Shown: in pieces, positions 43,364-52,498 of the stretch | Layout: each line of letters starts with the position of its first letter | How positions within the stretch are numbered: the stretch's first letter is position 1 | Source of the DNA: an uncultured Collinsella sp. | Lineage (GTDB): Bacteria > Actinomycetota > Coriobacteriia > Coriobacteriales > Coriobacteriaceae | Assembly (NCBI GenBank): GCA_934630735.1 | Contig: CAKTWK010000006.1 | Coordinates: forward strand, 20,251 to 84,250 | Length of the DNA stretch: 64,000 bases | Reading direction: 5' to 3' | Position numbers and translations under genes: made by a program | The notes under the pieces: generated by a model | What the model was told of the DNA's origin: nothing | The model's input: the letters and a program-made list of their open reading frames with translations, nothing else | Database searches by the model: none

Positions 43364-43581
43364 TGTGCAAAAAACGCCAAATATGAGTACTGCTACCTTT
43401 TTGATAGCAGCGTTTTCGAAGTCATAAAAGGCAAATCCGACATTAGAACGACGATCTATAGTCCAGTTACGCCAATTTACTAACTACAAAACTGGACATA
43501 TGTGGCCCAACTCATCTAAAAACGCCTCATTTATATGTTACGAAGTTAGTGCCCGTACTCATATTTGCCACTTTTTGCACA
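43364..43581. mobile_element. MITE-like element (218 bp) with 27-bp terminal inverted repeats
   Basis: The ends (43364-43390 and 43555-43581) are inverted repeats with 24 of 27 matches: TGTGCAAAAA at the tips and CAAATATGAGTAC inside. The interior is AT-richer than its surroundings and has an inner inverted pair GTCCAGTT/AACTGGAC, but no ORF. I see no clear target duplication. It would be moved by a transposase encoded elsewhere. Confidence 0.75.
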
Positions 43582-43697
43582 CGGCCTATCCCAACCATGG
43601 TAAATCGATAGCAAAACGGGCTCCAGACCGCTGAATCGTGCCGCATATGGCACGTCCGCAGTCCGGAACCCGGTCCAAATTGAGTTATTGCCCTGTG

Positions 43698-44981
43698 TTA
43701 GGCCAAAACGTCCGACAAAATCTCGATCAGGCTGTCCACGTCGGCTTCCTCGCAGACAAGCGGCGGCAGGAAACGCAGCGTGTGGGCACCAGTAGCGTTA
43801 ATCACGGCGCCGGCGGCCAGCGCGCGGGCAACAATATCATGCGCATCGCCCGCTGCCTCATCCAGGTCGCAGCCGAGCATTAAGCCGCGACCACGTACCT
43901 CGACCACATGCGGCAGCCTGGTAAGCTTTGCCTCCATATAAGCACCCACCTTGGCAGCATGCTCGGCATAATCGCCGCGCACGAGTGCGGAGAGTGTCGC
44001 GGCGCACGCCGCGACAGCCAAGCAGCTACCGCCAAAGGTCGAGCCGTGGTCGCCCGGCTTAAACACGTCGGCTATCTCCTTCTTTGCCACCACGGCACCC
44101 ATGGGGACGCCATCGGCGATGCCCTTGGCAAGACTCATGATGTCGGGCTCCACGCCATAGGTCTGGAATGCAAACGGTTTGCCGGAGCGGAAGATGCCAC
44201 ACTGGACCTCATCGGCGATAAGAACGGCGCCCACCTCGTGTGCCAAGTCACGCGCCGCCGCCATAAACTCCTCGGTCATGGGGTGCACACCGCTCTCGCC
44301 CTGAATCGGCTCGAGCATGACAGCGCAGACCTCGCTTCCCAGCTGCTTAAAGATCGAACGCAGTTCGTCGACATCGTTGGGAGTGCAGGCCACAAAGCCA
44401 CCCGGCAGCGGACGGAAGCTGTCCTGCAGCCAATCCTGCATGGTGGCGGCAATGGTCTCGAGCGTACGGCCGTGGAAGCCGCCGCGCATGCATACGATGG
44501 TGTTGCCGCCGTTACCAGCACGCTTGGCGTACAGACGCGCGAGCTTCATCGAGCCCTCGTTGGCTTCGGCACCAGAATTGGCAAAGAACGTCTCCCACAC
44601 CTGCTCGTCTGCAGCCGGGGCACCGAGCGCAGCGGCCGTGGTCTCATCGCCGGCGGCAATGGCATCGGCAAGCACACACGCACCATCTACGTCGTCGTTG
44701 GCAAGCTTGGACAGCAACGCCGCGACCTCTCCACGCTGCTCGATGTAGAAGTAATTGGAGACATGCATGAGCTTTTTGGTCTGCGCCTCGAGCGCCGAGA
44801 GCACTGCAGGGTTGCCGTGACCAAGGCTGCACACACCGATACCAGCAAGAAAGTCAAGATACTCACGGCCGTCATCGCCGGTGAGCTTCATGCCGTGGCC
44901 CTCGACAAACTCTACCGGAGAGCGACCAAAGGTATGCATAACGTAATGGGATTCGAGCGATTGTTGAGTTGCAAGTGACAT
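43698..44981 (-). CDS. argD: Acetylornithine aminotransferase
   Basis: 427 residues, class III PLP-dependent aminotransferase. YLDFLAGIGVCSLGHGNPAVL (about 46-66), VLIADEVQCGIFRSGKPFAF (about 236-255, PLP Asp) and MSLAKGIADGVPMGAVVAKKE (about 265-285, Schiff-base Lys) are present. There is a somewhat long loop near 110-140. It makes N-acetylornithine. It is the last gene of argCJBD. Confidence 0.93.
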   Translation of the reverse strand: MSLATQQSLESHYVMHTFGRSPVEFVEGHGMKLTGDDGREYLDFLAGIGVCSLGHGNPAVLSALEAQTKKLMHVSNYFYIEQRGEVAALLSKLANDDVDGACVLADAIAAGDETTAAALGAPAADEQVWETFFANSGAEANEGSMKLARLYAKRAGNGGNTIVCMRGGFHGRTLETIAATMQDWLQDSFRPLPGGFVACTPNDVDELRSIFKQLGSEVCAVMLEPIQGESGVHPMTEEFMAAARDLAHEVGAVLIADEVQCGIFRSGKPFAFQTYGVEPDIMSLAKGIADGVPMGAVVAKKEIADVFKPGDHGSTFGGSCLAVAACAATLSALVRGDYAEHAAKVGAYMEAKLTRLPHVVEVRGRGLMLGCDLDEAAGDAHDIVARALAAGAVINATGAHTLRFLPPLVCEEADVDSLIEILSDVLA

Positions 44982-45050
44982 GGGATGCCTTTCGTTGGGC
45001 GCCGTACGGCGCAGGGCTATGGGTGCAGGGACGCGACGACCACGGGTCAG

Positions 45051-46031
45051 CTAGACCGTCTGGAGCTTCTCGACCTCGTCGAGGTTCTCGGTCAGGCGCG
45101 CCGCAAACGTCGAAAGCGGGTGCGGATGCGTATCGAATTCGTAGGCCGTCTCGGTGGAGTGGATCACGGTACCGACGCCAGCATCGGTCAGCAGCTCCAG
45201 CAGCAGCGAATGCGGCGTCGTGCCGTTGATGATGTGGGCTCGGAACACACCGGCGGTAAGCGCATCGACGGCGGCGCGCAGCTTGGGAATCATGCCCTTA
45301 TCGACTTCTCCGCCGTAGAGTATCTCATTGACCTCGTCGAGCGTCAGGTTGGAGATGAGCGAATCCTTATCGCTAAAGTCCTTGTACAGGCCGTCGACGT
45401 CGGTCAGAAAGATCGCCTTGTGCGCATGAAGCGCTGCCGCAACGGCGCCGGCGGCGGTGTCGGCATTGATGTTGAAGAAGCCACCGTCCTCCCCCGCCGC
45501 GACCGTGGCGATAACGGGAATGTACTCACTGTCGAGCAAACGCTCGATATAGTCGGTGTTGACGTGCGTGACCTTGCCTACGCGGCCGAGCTCTGGGTCG
45601 AGTGGCTCGGCGATAAGGGTACCGGCGTCGCTGCCGGACACGCCCACGGCCAGGTTGCCGTGCTGGTTGAGCGCCGCGACCAGCTCCTGATTGACCTTGC
45701 CGCCCAATACCTCGCGCACGATATCCATGGTGGCAGGCGTAGTCACGCGCTGGCCGTTCTTAAACTCGACGGGGATGTCGTAGTGGCTGAGCGCCTCGTT
45801 GATGGCCTTGCCGCCACCGTGCACGATAACAGGGCGCATGCCGATAATCTTGAGCAGGACGATGTCGCTCATCACGTCACGACGCAGCTGCTCGTCGACC
45901 ATGGCGGCACCGCCGTACTTGATAACGACCGTCTTACCGGTCAGGTTCTTAATCCACGGCAGCGCCTCGAACAGCAGCTGCGCGGTAACTTCGTTGGATT
46001 CGCTCGAGCGACAATCGCGTGCGAACTTCAT
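45051..46031 (-). CDS. argB: Acetylglutamate kinase
   Basis: 326 residues of the amino acid kinase family. TVVIKYGGAAMVDEQLRRDV (about 33-52), VIVHGGGKAINEAL and the C-terminal GMIPKLRAAVDALTAGVFRAHIINGT are the substrate and ATP motifs. It phosphorylates N-acetylglutamate and is usually the arginine-inhibited step. The start MKFARDCRSS follows GAGG; an extended frame to 46103 lacks a ribosome site. Confidence 0.95.
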   Translation of the reverse strand: MKFARDCRSSESNEVTAQLLFEALPWIKNLTGKTVVIKYGGAAMVDEQLRRDVMSDIVLLKIIGMRPVIVHGGGKAINEALSHYDIPVEFKNGQRVTTPATMDIVREVLGGKVNQELVAALNQHGNLAVGVSGSDAGTLIAEPLDPELGRVGKVTHVNTDYIERLLDSEYIPVIATVAAGEDGGFFNINADTAAGAVAAALHAHKAIFLTDVDGLYKDFSDKDSLISNLTLDEVNEILYGGEVDKGMIPKLRAAVDALTAGVFRAHIINGTTPHSLLLELLTDAGVGTVIHSTETAYEFDTHPHPLSTFAARLTENLDEVEKLQTV

Positions 46032-46112
46032 AGTCTGCCTCGTCTTTCGTGTAGCTATCGCGCCGCACCTCGTTGCCCGCGATTGCAGCGGGACGCGCGG
46101 CACATCGGGAGT

Positions 46113-47381
46113 CTAGGAACGGTAGTCGCCGTTAATGGAGATGTACTCGTGCGTGAGGTCGCAAGTCCACACGGTGGTCGCCGCGTCCCCTGCGCCCAGG
46201 TCTGCCGAGATTACAATCTCGGGCGCCTCAAAGCGACGCAGCGCCTCGTCCTCGTCAAAGGGAACGGTCAGGCCATCACGGCAGACGGGCATACCCATCA
46301 TGTCGATGGACACATCTTCTTGGTTAAACTGCACGCCGCACTTGCCGAGCGCCATGGCAACGCGGCCCCAGTTGCAGTCGTGGCCGGCGATGCAGGTCTT
46401 GACGAGCGGCGAGTTAGCGACAGCACGAGCGGCGATATCGGCCTCCTCGTCGTTCACGGCACCGGTGACGTTAACCGTCACGAGTTTGGATGCGCCCTCG
46501 CCATCTGCGGCGATGTTGCGCGCCAGGCTCTCGCACACCTCATGCACGGCAAAGGCCAGCTCGTCGAAGGCGTCAGAGCCCTCGACAATAGGCTCGGCAT
46601 CTGCGGCAGCGGCGCCGGAGGCAAGCATGATGCAGGTGTCGTTAGTCGAGGTGTCGGAATCGACCGTTACCTTGTTGAAGGTCTGCTTGACGGTGGAGAG
46701 CAACAGGGCGTGGAGCGCCGCCGGCTCGACGGGGGCATCGGTAGTGACGACCGCGATCATGGTTGCCATGTTGGGCATAATCATGCCCGAGCCTTTGCAC
46801 ATACCGCCCACCGTATAGGCATTGCCTGCGTGCCCCGCGGCCTCGCTGCGGTAACACACGGCATACTCCTTGGAGTGCGTGTCGGTCGTCATGATGGCGC
46901 GAGCGGCATCGGCGCCACCGTGGGCGGAGAGCGCCTCGTAGGCGGCAGGAACGGCAGTCTCAAACGTGTCGATCGGCAAAATCTGACCAATTACGCCCGT
47001 GGAGGCGACCAGAATCTGCTGGGGCTCACAGCCGATGACCTGCGAGGCGATGTTGCAGGTCTCGCGCGCGCAGGCAAGACCGGTCTCACCCGTGGCGGCG
47101 TTGGCATTGCCAGAGTTGACCGAAACGCCGGCAATGACGCCGTAGCCCTTGTCGGCGCCGCCCAGGTTGGCACGGCTCACCTGCACAGGCGCTGCGCAAA
47201 AGCGGTTGGTGGTAAACACGCCGGCACCAGGACAGGGTTTATCAGGCACGACGAGCGCGTAATCCAAGCGCTCGGGATTCTTGCGAAAACCCGCATGAAT
47301 ACCCGCGGCCTTAAAGCCGGCCGCTGCCGTAATGCCACCCTCGACGGCACGAATCTTGATATCGAACTGCTCTGTATTCAT
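46113..47381 (-). CDS. argJ: Bifunctional ornithine acetyltransferase/N-acetylglutamate synthase
   Basis: 422 residues. The self-cleavage site is in GGMCKGSGMIMPNMATMIAVVTTDA (about 190-214), where the conserved M-A-T motif cuts between Ala and Thr. ArgJ recycles the acetyl group from acetylornithine to glutamate, so no argE is needed. It lies 134 nt after argC, with a hairpin in the gap. Confidence 0.95.
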   Translation of the reverse strand: MNTEQFDIKIRAVEGGITAAAGFKAAGIHAGFRKNPERLDYALVVPDKPCPGAGVFTTNRFCAAPVQVSRANLGGADKGYGVIAGVSVNSGNANAATGETGLACARETCNIASQVIGCEPQQILVASTGVIGQILPIDTFETAVPAAYEALSAHGGADAARAIMTTDTHSKEYAVCYRSEAAGHAGNAYTVGGMCKGSGMIMPNMATMIAVVTTDAPVEPAALHALLLSTVKQTFNKVTVDSDTSTNDTCIMLASGAAAADAEPIVEGSDAFDELAFAVHEVCESLARNIAADGEGASKLVTVNVTGAVNDEEADIAARAVANSPLVKTCIAGHDCNWGRVAMALGKCGVQFNQEDVSIDMMGMPVCRDGLTVPFDEDEALRRFEAPEIVISADLGAGDAATTVWTCDLTHEYISINGDYRS

Positions 47382-47407
47382 CGTCCTTATGACTCCTTAT
47401 GTCAAAC

Positions 47408-47486
47408 AAAAAAGGGGCATCGGTTGGTGCGCCATGCCAGCCACAATCATGAGACCAGCTTAAGAGTGGCGCCCCACTCGATGCCC
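47408..47486 (-). terminator. Terminator-like hairpin between argC and argJ
   Basis: On the minus strand GGGCATCG (47486-47479) pairs with CGATGCCCC (47422-47414), followed directly by TTTTTTG. The inner 56 nt include GTGGGGCGCCAC. It may reduce argJBD expression relative to argC, or attenuate it. Confidence 0.55.
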
Positions 47487-47515
47487 GACTACCAAATCGC
47501 TAACAATCGAATGTG

Positions 47516-48586
47516 CTACACCGGGCACGCCACTGTGGGCAAGCCTCGTCGCTCGTCAAAACCAAAGACGATGTTGGCGCACTGGACCGCCTGGCCTGCT
47601 GCACCCTTGCACAGATTGTCGATGGCGCCCGTAGCCACCAGAACGCCCGCGCGCTTGTTGATCGCGAGGCCGATCTGGGCGGCGTTGGTGCCGACGACCG
47701 AAGCTGTCTTGGGCTGTTGGCCGGCATCGAGTACGCGCACGAAGGTGCGACCGGCGTAGAACTGCTTGTAATGGTCGACAACGTCCTCAAGGGTCAGCGT
47801 GTCGAGAGCCTGCGGCGCGAGCGGCAGCGTCACCGTGGAGAGCAGGCCGCGCTTGAGCGGTGCCAGATGCGGGGTGAAGACGATGCGGTCGGTTAGGCCC
47901 AAGATCTGCTCGATTTCGGGCGTGTGACGATGCTTGCCCACGCCATAGGCCTCCAGGTTTTCGTCCGCGCTGCAAAAATGCGTACGGGCGTTGCAGGACT
48001 TACCGGCACCCGTTACACCGCTGATAGCGTCAACAATCACGGGGCCGCTCTGGGCAACCCAGCCGGCGCGTACGGCAGGCGCGGCGGCAAGGCTCGTTGC
48101 GGTGGGATAGCAACCGGCGCAGGCGACCAGTACGGGCTTGCCGTCGGCGTAGTCGGATGCAGCGGTCTCCAAATCCTGGCAGAACAACTCGGGCAGACCA
48201 AAGGCGCGGGTCTTGAGCAACTCGGGGCTCGTGTGCTCGGCGGCATACCAGGCCTCAAAGATGGCCTGATCGCTCAGGCGATAGTCGGCCGAGAGGTCAA
48301 TGCAGGAGACTCCCGCGGCAAGCAGGGCGGGCACCTGTGCCATGGCAGCCGTGTGCGGCACGGCCAAAAAGACCGCGTCGCAGTTCTTGAGCTCGGGGGC
48401 ATCGTGCGTCGTGAAGACAAGATCGCTCACGCCGGTGAAGCTCGGGTACACCGCAGACAACGGCTGGCCGGCATCGGCGTTAGACGTAATGGCAGTAAGT
48501 TCAAACTCGGGATGACCGAGGACGAGGCGAATGAGCTCGGCGCCGGCATATCCAGCCGCACCAACGATTCCAACCTTTAATGACAT
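47516..48586 (-). CDS. argC: N-acetyl-gamma-glutamyl-phosphate reductase
   Basis: 356 residues. KVGIVGAAGYAGAELIRLVLGHP is the NADP-binding N-terminus and VACAGCYPTATSLAAAP (about 153-169) contains the active-site Cys; HRHTPEI is also typical. It reduces acetylglutamyl phosphate. It is the first gene of the operon, with ARG-box-like sites about 90-120 nt upstream. Confidence 0.95.
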   Translation of the reverse strand: MSLKVGIVGAAGYAGAELIRLVLGHPEFELTAITSNADAGQPLSAVYPSFTGVSDLVFTTHDAPELKNCDAVFLAVPHTAAMAQVPALLAAGVSCIDLSADYRLSDQAIFEAWYAAEHTSPELLKTRAFGLPELFCQDLETAASDYADGKPVLVACAGCYPTATSLAAAPAVRAGWVAQSGPVIVDAISGVTGAGKSCNARTHFCSADENLEAYGVGKHRHTPEIEQILGLTDRIVFTPHLAPLKRGLLSTVTLPLAPQALDTLTLEDVVDHYKQFYAGRTFVRVLDAGQQPKTASVVGTNAAQIGLAINKRAGVLVATGAIDNLCKGAAGQAVQCANIVFGFDERRGLPTVACPV

Positions 48587-48671
48587 ATCAGACTCCTTGT
48601 CTGCAGTTATGCACCAATACGCATCCTGCAGCCGTCGTTATGAAGTGGATTGAAACTTTAGCACCAAAAGA

Positions 48672-48706
48672 TGCATATATACGCAAATCTTTTGCATATT
48701 CATGCA
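48672..48706 (-). promoter_or_regulatory. Paired ARG-box-like operators upstream of argC
   Basis: TGCATATATACGCA (48672-48685) and TGCATATTCATGCA (48693-48706) are AT-rich dyads of the ArgR-box type, spaced 21 bp centre to centre (two helical turns). ArgR with arginine would repress argCJBD. No ArgR gene is in the window. Confidence 0.65.
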
Positions 48707-48754
48707 TTGAAACAGTCCCGACACATTCACGCGAAGGAATTGACAAATAACAAT

Positions 48755-48805
48755 GGGCCCCACATCGCCCGGTGCACCTTGCGGTGCCGTTGCGATGTGG
48801 AGCCC
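48755..48805 (-). terminator. Terminator of the PPOX gene pair
   Basis: GGGCCCCACATCGC pairs with GCGATGTGGAGCCC (one mismatch); ATTGTTATTT follows on the minus strand. Confidence 0.75.
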
Positions 48806-48851
48806 GACACAGACGGGTATTTAAATTGTTGGGGGCGGCGGGAGAACTCTT

Positions 48852-49262
48852 TTAGAGCTCGACCGGCACCCATTCGTCATGGTTGCAGATAAAGGCCTCG
48901 GGTTCCTCCACACTAAAGAAGACGAGCGTGGGGTCGCCTGCGCCCTCATAATGCTCGCCTAGGCGCTCCAGGTGCTTCCAGCCTGCCTCGCGCATATCGG
49001 GAGCGGCCTGGTCATCCAGACCCGCATGCCCACGCAAGATGAGCCAGCCATGGCCCGGCCACCAACTCGTCGCCTCAAAGCGTTGATTTTGCAGCAGCTC
49101 TTGCCACACGTCTTTGGTGCGCGCCGTTACAAACCACAGCTTGCCGTCCTGGATCTGCGCAAACGAAAACGGACGCACATGCGGCTGCCCGTCAACGCTC
49201 GTCGCCAAATACCATGCCGGCACCGACGTCAGATACTCCAACACTGTATTCAATCCGTCCAT
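48852..49262 (-). CDS. Pyridoxamine 5'-phosphate oxidase-fold protein
   Basis: 136 residues. The split-barrel FMN-binding fold is suggested by VPAWYLATSVDGQPHVRPFSFAQIQDGKLWFVTART (about 13-48) and LVFFSVEEPEAFICN near the end. Such proteins bind FMN, F420 or haem; the cofactor is not readable here. It has a paralogue just upstream (49317-49763) with the same PAWYLAT..RVRPFSFA pattern. MDGLNT after AGGAGG is the start. Confidence 0.8.
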   Translation of the reverse strand: MDGLNTVLEYLTSVPAWYLATSVDGQPHVRPFSFAQIQDGKLWFVTARTKDVWQELLQNQRFEATSWWPGHGWLILRGHAGLDDQAAPDMREAGWKHLERLGEHYEGAGDPTLVFFSVEEPEAFICNHDEWVPVEL

Positions 49263-49316
49263 GTGTCCTCCTGGCACTAGTCTTTTTGGGTCGGGGCTGT
49301 TTTAGCTGCCCTAGGG

Positions 49317-49763
49317 TTAAAGCTCCAGGCGTTCCTCGCTGCCGTCAATATCACAGAAGCGGGCGGCGATGTTGCGCACCGAGAAAAACGCAAGGCGACC
49401 GTCATTGGCGCTCTCGTGTTCCTCGCCAATGCCCACCATGTGCTTAAAGCCGGCTTGGCGCACCCGGTCGCTCACGACCGCGTCGTCCTCGAGCGCGGCC
49501 TCGCCGGTCAGCACAATCCAACACTCCCCCGGTTTCCAACCCGAAACCTCAAACTTGGGGTTCGTGCTGAGCTCGGCCCACACGTCCTTATCGCGCGAGG
49601 TGCAAAACCACAGCTTGCCATCATCGACCATGGCAAACGAGAACGGCCTTACGCGCGGCTGATGTCCGTCCGTCACGTCGATCGTGGCGAGATACCACGC
49701 CGGAATACGCCTAAGATACGAACAGGCGCGCTCGAGCTGCGCCGTGCGGTCGTTGTCGGTCAT
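49317..49763 (-). CDS. Pyridoxamine 5'-phosphate oxidase-fold protein
   Basis: 148 residues, a paralogue of the next gene. Shared blocks: RIPAWYLATIDV..QPRVRPFSFAMVDDGKLWFCTSRDKDVWAEL and LAFFSVRNIAARFCD. The pair arose by tandem duplication and is followed by a common terminator. It is probably a flavin-dependent reductase, inferred from fold only. It follows the ECF transporter genes after a 30-nt gap. Confidence 0.8.
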   Translation of the reverse strand: MTDNDRTAQLERACSYLRRIPAWYLATIDVTDGHQPRVRPFSFAMVDDGKLWFCTSRDKDVWAELSTNPKFEVSGWKPGECWIVLTGEAALEDDAVVSDRVRQAGFKHMVGIGEEHESANDGRLAFFSVRNIAARFCDIDGSEERLEL

Positions 49764-49793
49764 GGGGACCCCTTTCCTGCGCTCGAATCGCGC

Positions 49794-50594
49794 CTAAACA
49801 AGTTGAAGATTGATGACGATGACGCAGATGAGCAGCAACGCCGTCACCACCGCCGCCAACGCATCGCCACGGCCAAATGCAAGCGCATGCAGACGCGTGC
49901 GGCCCTGCTCGCCATGATAGCAACGGGCGTCCATGGCGGCAGAAAGCGTTTCGGCATGACGGAACACACCCGTGAACAGCGGAATCGCCACACTGCCGAG
50001 CATACGCACGCCGCCGAGCGGGCCTCCCGTCACGCGCGCACCGCGGCTTGCCTGCGCATCGGCCGTCTGCTTCATCTCGGTGGCAAACTGCGGCATAAAG
50101 CGCAGCGCGATACCCATAATCATGCCGAGCTCGTGCGCAGGAAGTCCCACACGCGCAAACGGCGCGAGCAGGCGTTCAAAGCCCGCGGTGAGGTCAAGCG
50201 TCGGTGTGGTGAGCGTGATAGCGCTCATACCGGCCATCATCAAGGTCAGGCGGCACGCCATAAAGACGGCGGAATACAGCGAGCCCTCGCTTATCTGCAA
50301 AAAGCCGAGCTGCCACAGAATGCGCCCGCTCTGGTCGGAAAACAGGTTGAGCATCGCGACCACCGCGACGATCGCCAGCAGCGGCGCCATCGATGACAGG
50401 ACGCGACGAGCCGGCACCCGGGACACGGTATAGATCAGGACGACGAAGATTGCGACCGGGACCAGTCCGCGGAAGCTGTTGACCGTGAGCGTCGTGATCA
50501 GAAACACAAAGCCCAAGAGCAACTTGGTTCGCGGGTCCAGGCGGTGGATTGCACTATCGCCGGGATAGTAGCTGCCAAACGAAAACGCCTCCAT
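49794..50594 (-). CDS. ecfT: ECF transporter transmembrane protein EcfT
   Basis: 266 residues with five or six spans. DPRTKLLLGFVFLI near residue 20 and the cytosolic coupling helices with Ala-Arg-Gly-like motifs (ADAQASRGARVTG and SAAMDARCYHGEQGRT, near 175-240) are EcfT features that touch the ATPases. Its start overlaps the ATPase gene stop by one base. Confidence 0.92.
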   Translation of the reverse strand: MEAFSFGSYYPGDSAIHRLDPRTKLLLGFVFLITTLTVNSFRGLVPVAIFVVLIYTVSRVPARRVLSSMAPLLAIVAVVAMLNLFSDQSGRILWQLGFLQISEGSLYSAVFMACRLTLMMAGMSAITLTTPTLDLTAGFERLLAPFARVGLPAHELGMIMGIALRFMPQFATEMKQTADAQASRGARVTGGPLGGVRMLGSVAIPLFTGVFRHAETLSAAMDARCYHGEQGRTRLHALAFGRGDALAAVVTALLLICVIVINLQLV

Positions 50595-52498
50595 TAGCAG
50601 CCCTCCTCTCGCGCGATCGTTTCGGATTTGGCCTTGTCCGAGACGTTAGAAGAACCGTCTGAGCGACCGATCAGCAAATCTGTCAACTCGTCTGCCAGCG
50701 ACTCAACCGTATAGAGCCCGCCGCAACGCAGCGGCACGCCCGCTTCCGCAAGCGCCAGCGCCATGCGCTGGGCAGCGGGAACACCCAAGCCGATCGACTT
50801 GAGCTCATCGGCATGCGCAAACACCTGCGCGGGCGTGCCCTCGGCAAACACCGAGCCCTCGTTCATCACGACAATACGGTCGCAGCAATTGGCAAGGTCA
50901 TCCATGCTGTGTGAGACCATGACGACGGTCAGGCCCCCATGGTGAAGTCGATCGATGAGCTCCAGGAAATCACTGCGCGCCGCCGGATCGAGCCCCGCCA
51001 TGGGCTCATCGAGTACCAGGACCTCGGGTTCCATGGCAAGCACGCCAGCAAACGCCACGCGCCGCTGCTGCCCACCCGAGAGCTCAAAGGGGCTCTTGTC
51101 GCCCACCGTGGCCAGGTCGAGGCCCACGCGCGCGAGCGATGACTCAACGCGGCGGGCAACCTCGGCCTGCGACAAGCCAAGGTTGTGCGGACCAAATGCC
51201 ACGTCCTGCGCCACGGTCTCGGCAAACAGCTGACGCTCGGGATACTGAAACACCACGCCGACCTTTGCCTTAACCGCGGCGGCATCTTTCTTGTTTGCCA
51301 GGTCGAGCCCCAACGCGTAAACGGAACCCTCCTGGGGGCGGATTAACCCGTTGAGGTGCTGGACCAGTGTGGATTTACCCGAACCGGTATGGCCTGCTAG
51401 CCCCAGGAACTCGCCGCGACGTACCGTCAAAGACACGTCGCGCAGTGCCCACGGACTACTAGGGTCGTTGCCCCAAAGGGCTTGCTTGTTCGATTTGCCC
51501 GCAACAGCCGAGCACTTGTGCCAGCGACGACGCTCGCGGGCGCTCAGCGAATAGCTATACGAAAGGTGCGAAATCTCGATGACGGGCTCCAGCGCGTCTG
51601 CGCCATCGAGCGCAGAGGAAACGTTGTCGGGAATACGAAGATCGGATGCGAAAGGCCGCCCGGCGATGCCTGCCCTACTCCGCTCGGCATAAGCCTGCGC
51701 TATATCGGCGACCATATCCGCCTCGCGCACCTGTGCGCAAATGGGCGCGCCCTTCGCGCGAAGCGCCCTGCCAAGACAGCACGATGCCGGCATATCCAGG
51801 TTCAGCCGTGCGAGTTCGTCCGCCCGTGTCAAGATCTCCTCGGGCGTACCGAGCATGGCAACGCGGCCCGCTTGGAAGACAGCAACGCGATCGGCCTCGG
51901 CGGCCTCTTCCATAAAGTGCGTAATCATCACGATGGTCATGCCGCGTTCGTGCAGCGCGTGACAGGCCTTCATAAGGCCCTTGCGCCCGCGCGGATCGAG
52001 CATCGAGGACGCCTCGTCCAATATGAGCACGCGCGGCTCCATGGCAAGCACGCCGGCAAGCGCCACACGCTGCTTTTGTCCGCCCGAAAGCGCATGGGTC
52101 TCGTGGCGCTCAAAGCCCACCAGACCCACGGCCTTCAGCGCCTCGCGCACGCGCTGCGCGATCTGGGCCGATTCGACCCCTAGGTTCTCGGGACCAAACG
52201 CAATATCATCCTCGACAAGCGTCGCCACCAGCTGGTCGTCGGGATTCTGGAACACCATGCCCGCAGTCGAGCGGATGTCGTAGACCAGCTCGGGGTCGGA
52301 CGCGTCCATGCCATTGACGCGCACCGTTCCCGTATCGGGCTGCAGCAGCGCGTTCAAATGCTTGGCAAACGTCGACTTACCCGACCCATTGCCACCGAGG
52401 ATACAGAAAAACTCACCGTCCTCGATGTTCAGATCGATGCCATCGAGCGCCGGTGCAGCACCGTCATAGCTAAAGGAAACGCTCCGACACTCAATCAT
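50594..52498 (-). CDS. ecfA: Fused ECF transporter ATPase, EcfA1-EcfA2 in one chain
   Basis: 634 residues with two complete ABC modules. Module 1 has GGNGSGKST (about 34-42), ALSGGQKQRVALAG (about 137) and LILDEASSMLDP; module 2 has GHTGSGKST (about 373), ELSGGQQRRVAFAG (about 473) and LVLDEPMAGLDP. The linker is about 60 residues. ECF importers usually use two separate ATPases; this gene encodes both. It energises RibU/EcfT. The ATG overlaps the ribU stop (ATGA). Confidence 0.93.
   Translation of the reverse strand: MIECRSVSFSYDGAAPALDGIDLNIEDGEFFCILGGNGSGKSTFAKHLNALLQPDTGTVRVNGMDASDPELVYDIRSTAGMVFQNPDDQLVATLVEDDIAFGPENLGVESAQIAQRVREALKAVGLVGFERHETHALSGGQKQRVALAGVLAMEPRVLILDEASSMLDPRGRKGLMKACHALHERGMTIVMITHFMEEAAEADRVAVFQAGRVAMLGTPEEILTRADELARLNLDMPASCCLGRALRAKGAPICAQVREADMVADIAQAYAERSRAGIAGRPFASDLRIPDNVSSALDGADALEPVIEISHLSYSYSLSARERRRWHKCSAVAGKSNKQALWGNDPSSPWALRDVSLTVRRGEFLGLAGHTGSGKSTLVQHLNGLIRPQEGSVYALGLDLANKKDAAAVKAKVGVVFQYPERQLFAETVAQDVAFGPHNLGLSQAEVARRVESSLARVGLDLATVGDKSPFELSGGQQRRVAFAGVLAMEPEVLVLDEPMAGLDPAARSDFLELIDRLHHGGLTVVMVSHSMDDLANCCDRIVVMNEGSVFAEGTPAQVFAHADELKSIGLGVPAAQRMALALAEAGVPLRCGGLYTVESLADELTDLLIGRSDGSSNVSDKAKSETIAREEGC

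Noticed and set aside
42917..43380. Overlapping ORFs after tRNA-Val with repeated SLTNQWWAMRD segments
   Set aside because: They are translations of the duplicated tRNA end and terminator, not genes.
44985..47759. 924-codon plus-strand open frame opposite argD, argB and argJ
   Set aside because: It runs antisense to three clear genes, has no recognisable domain or ribosome site, and long antisense frames are normal in GC-rich coding DNA.
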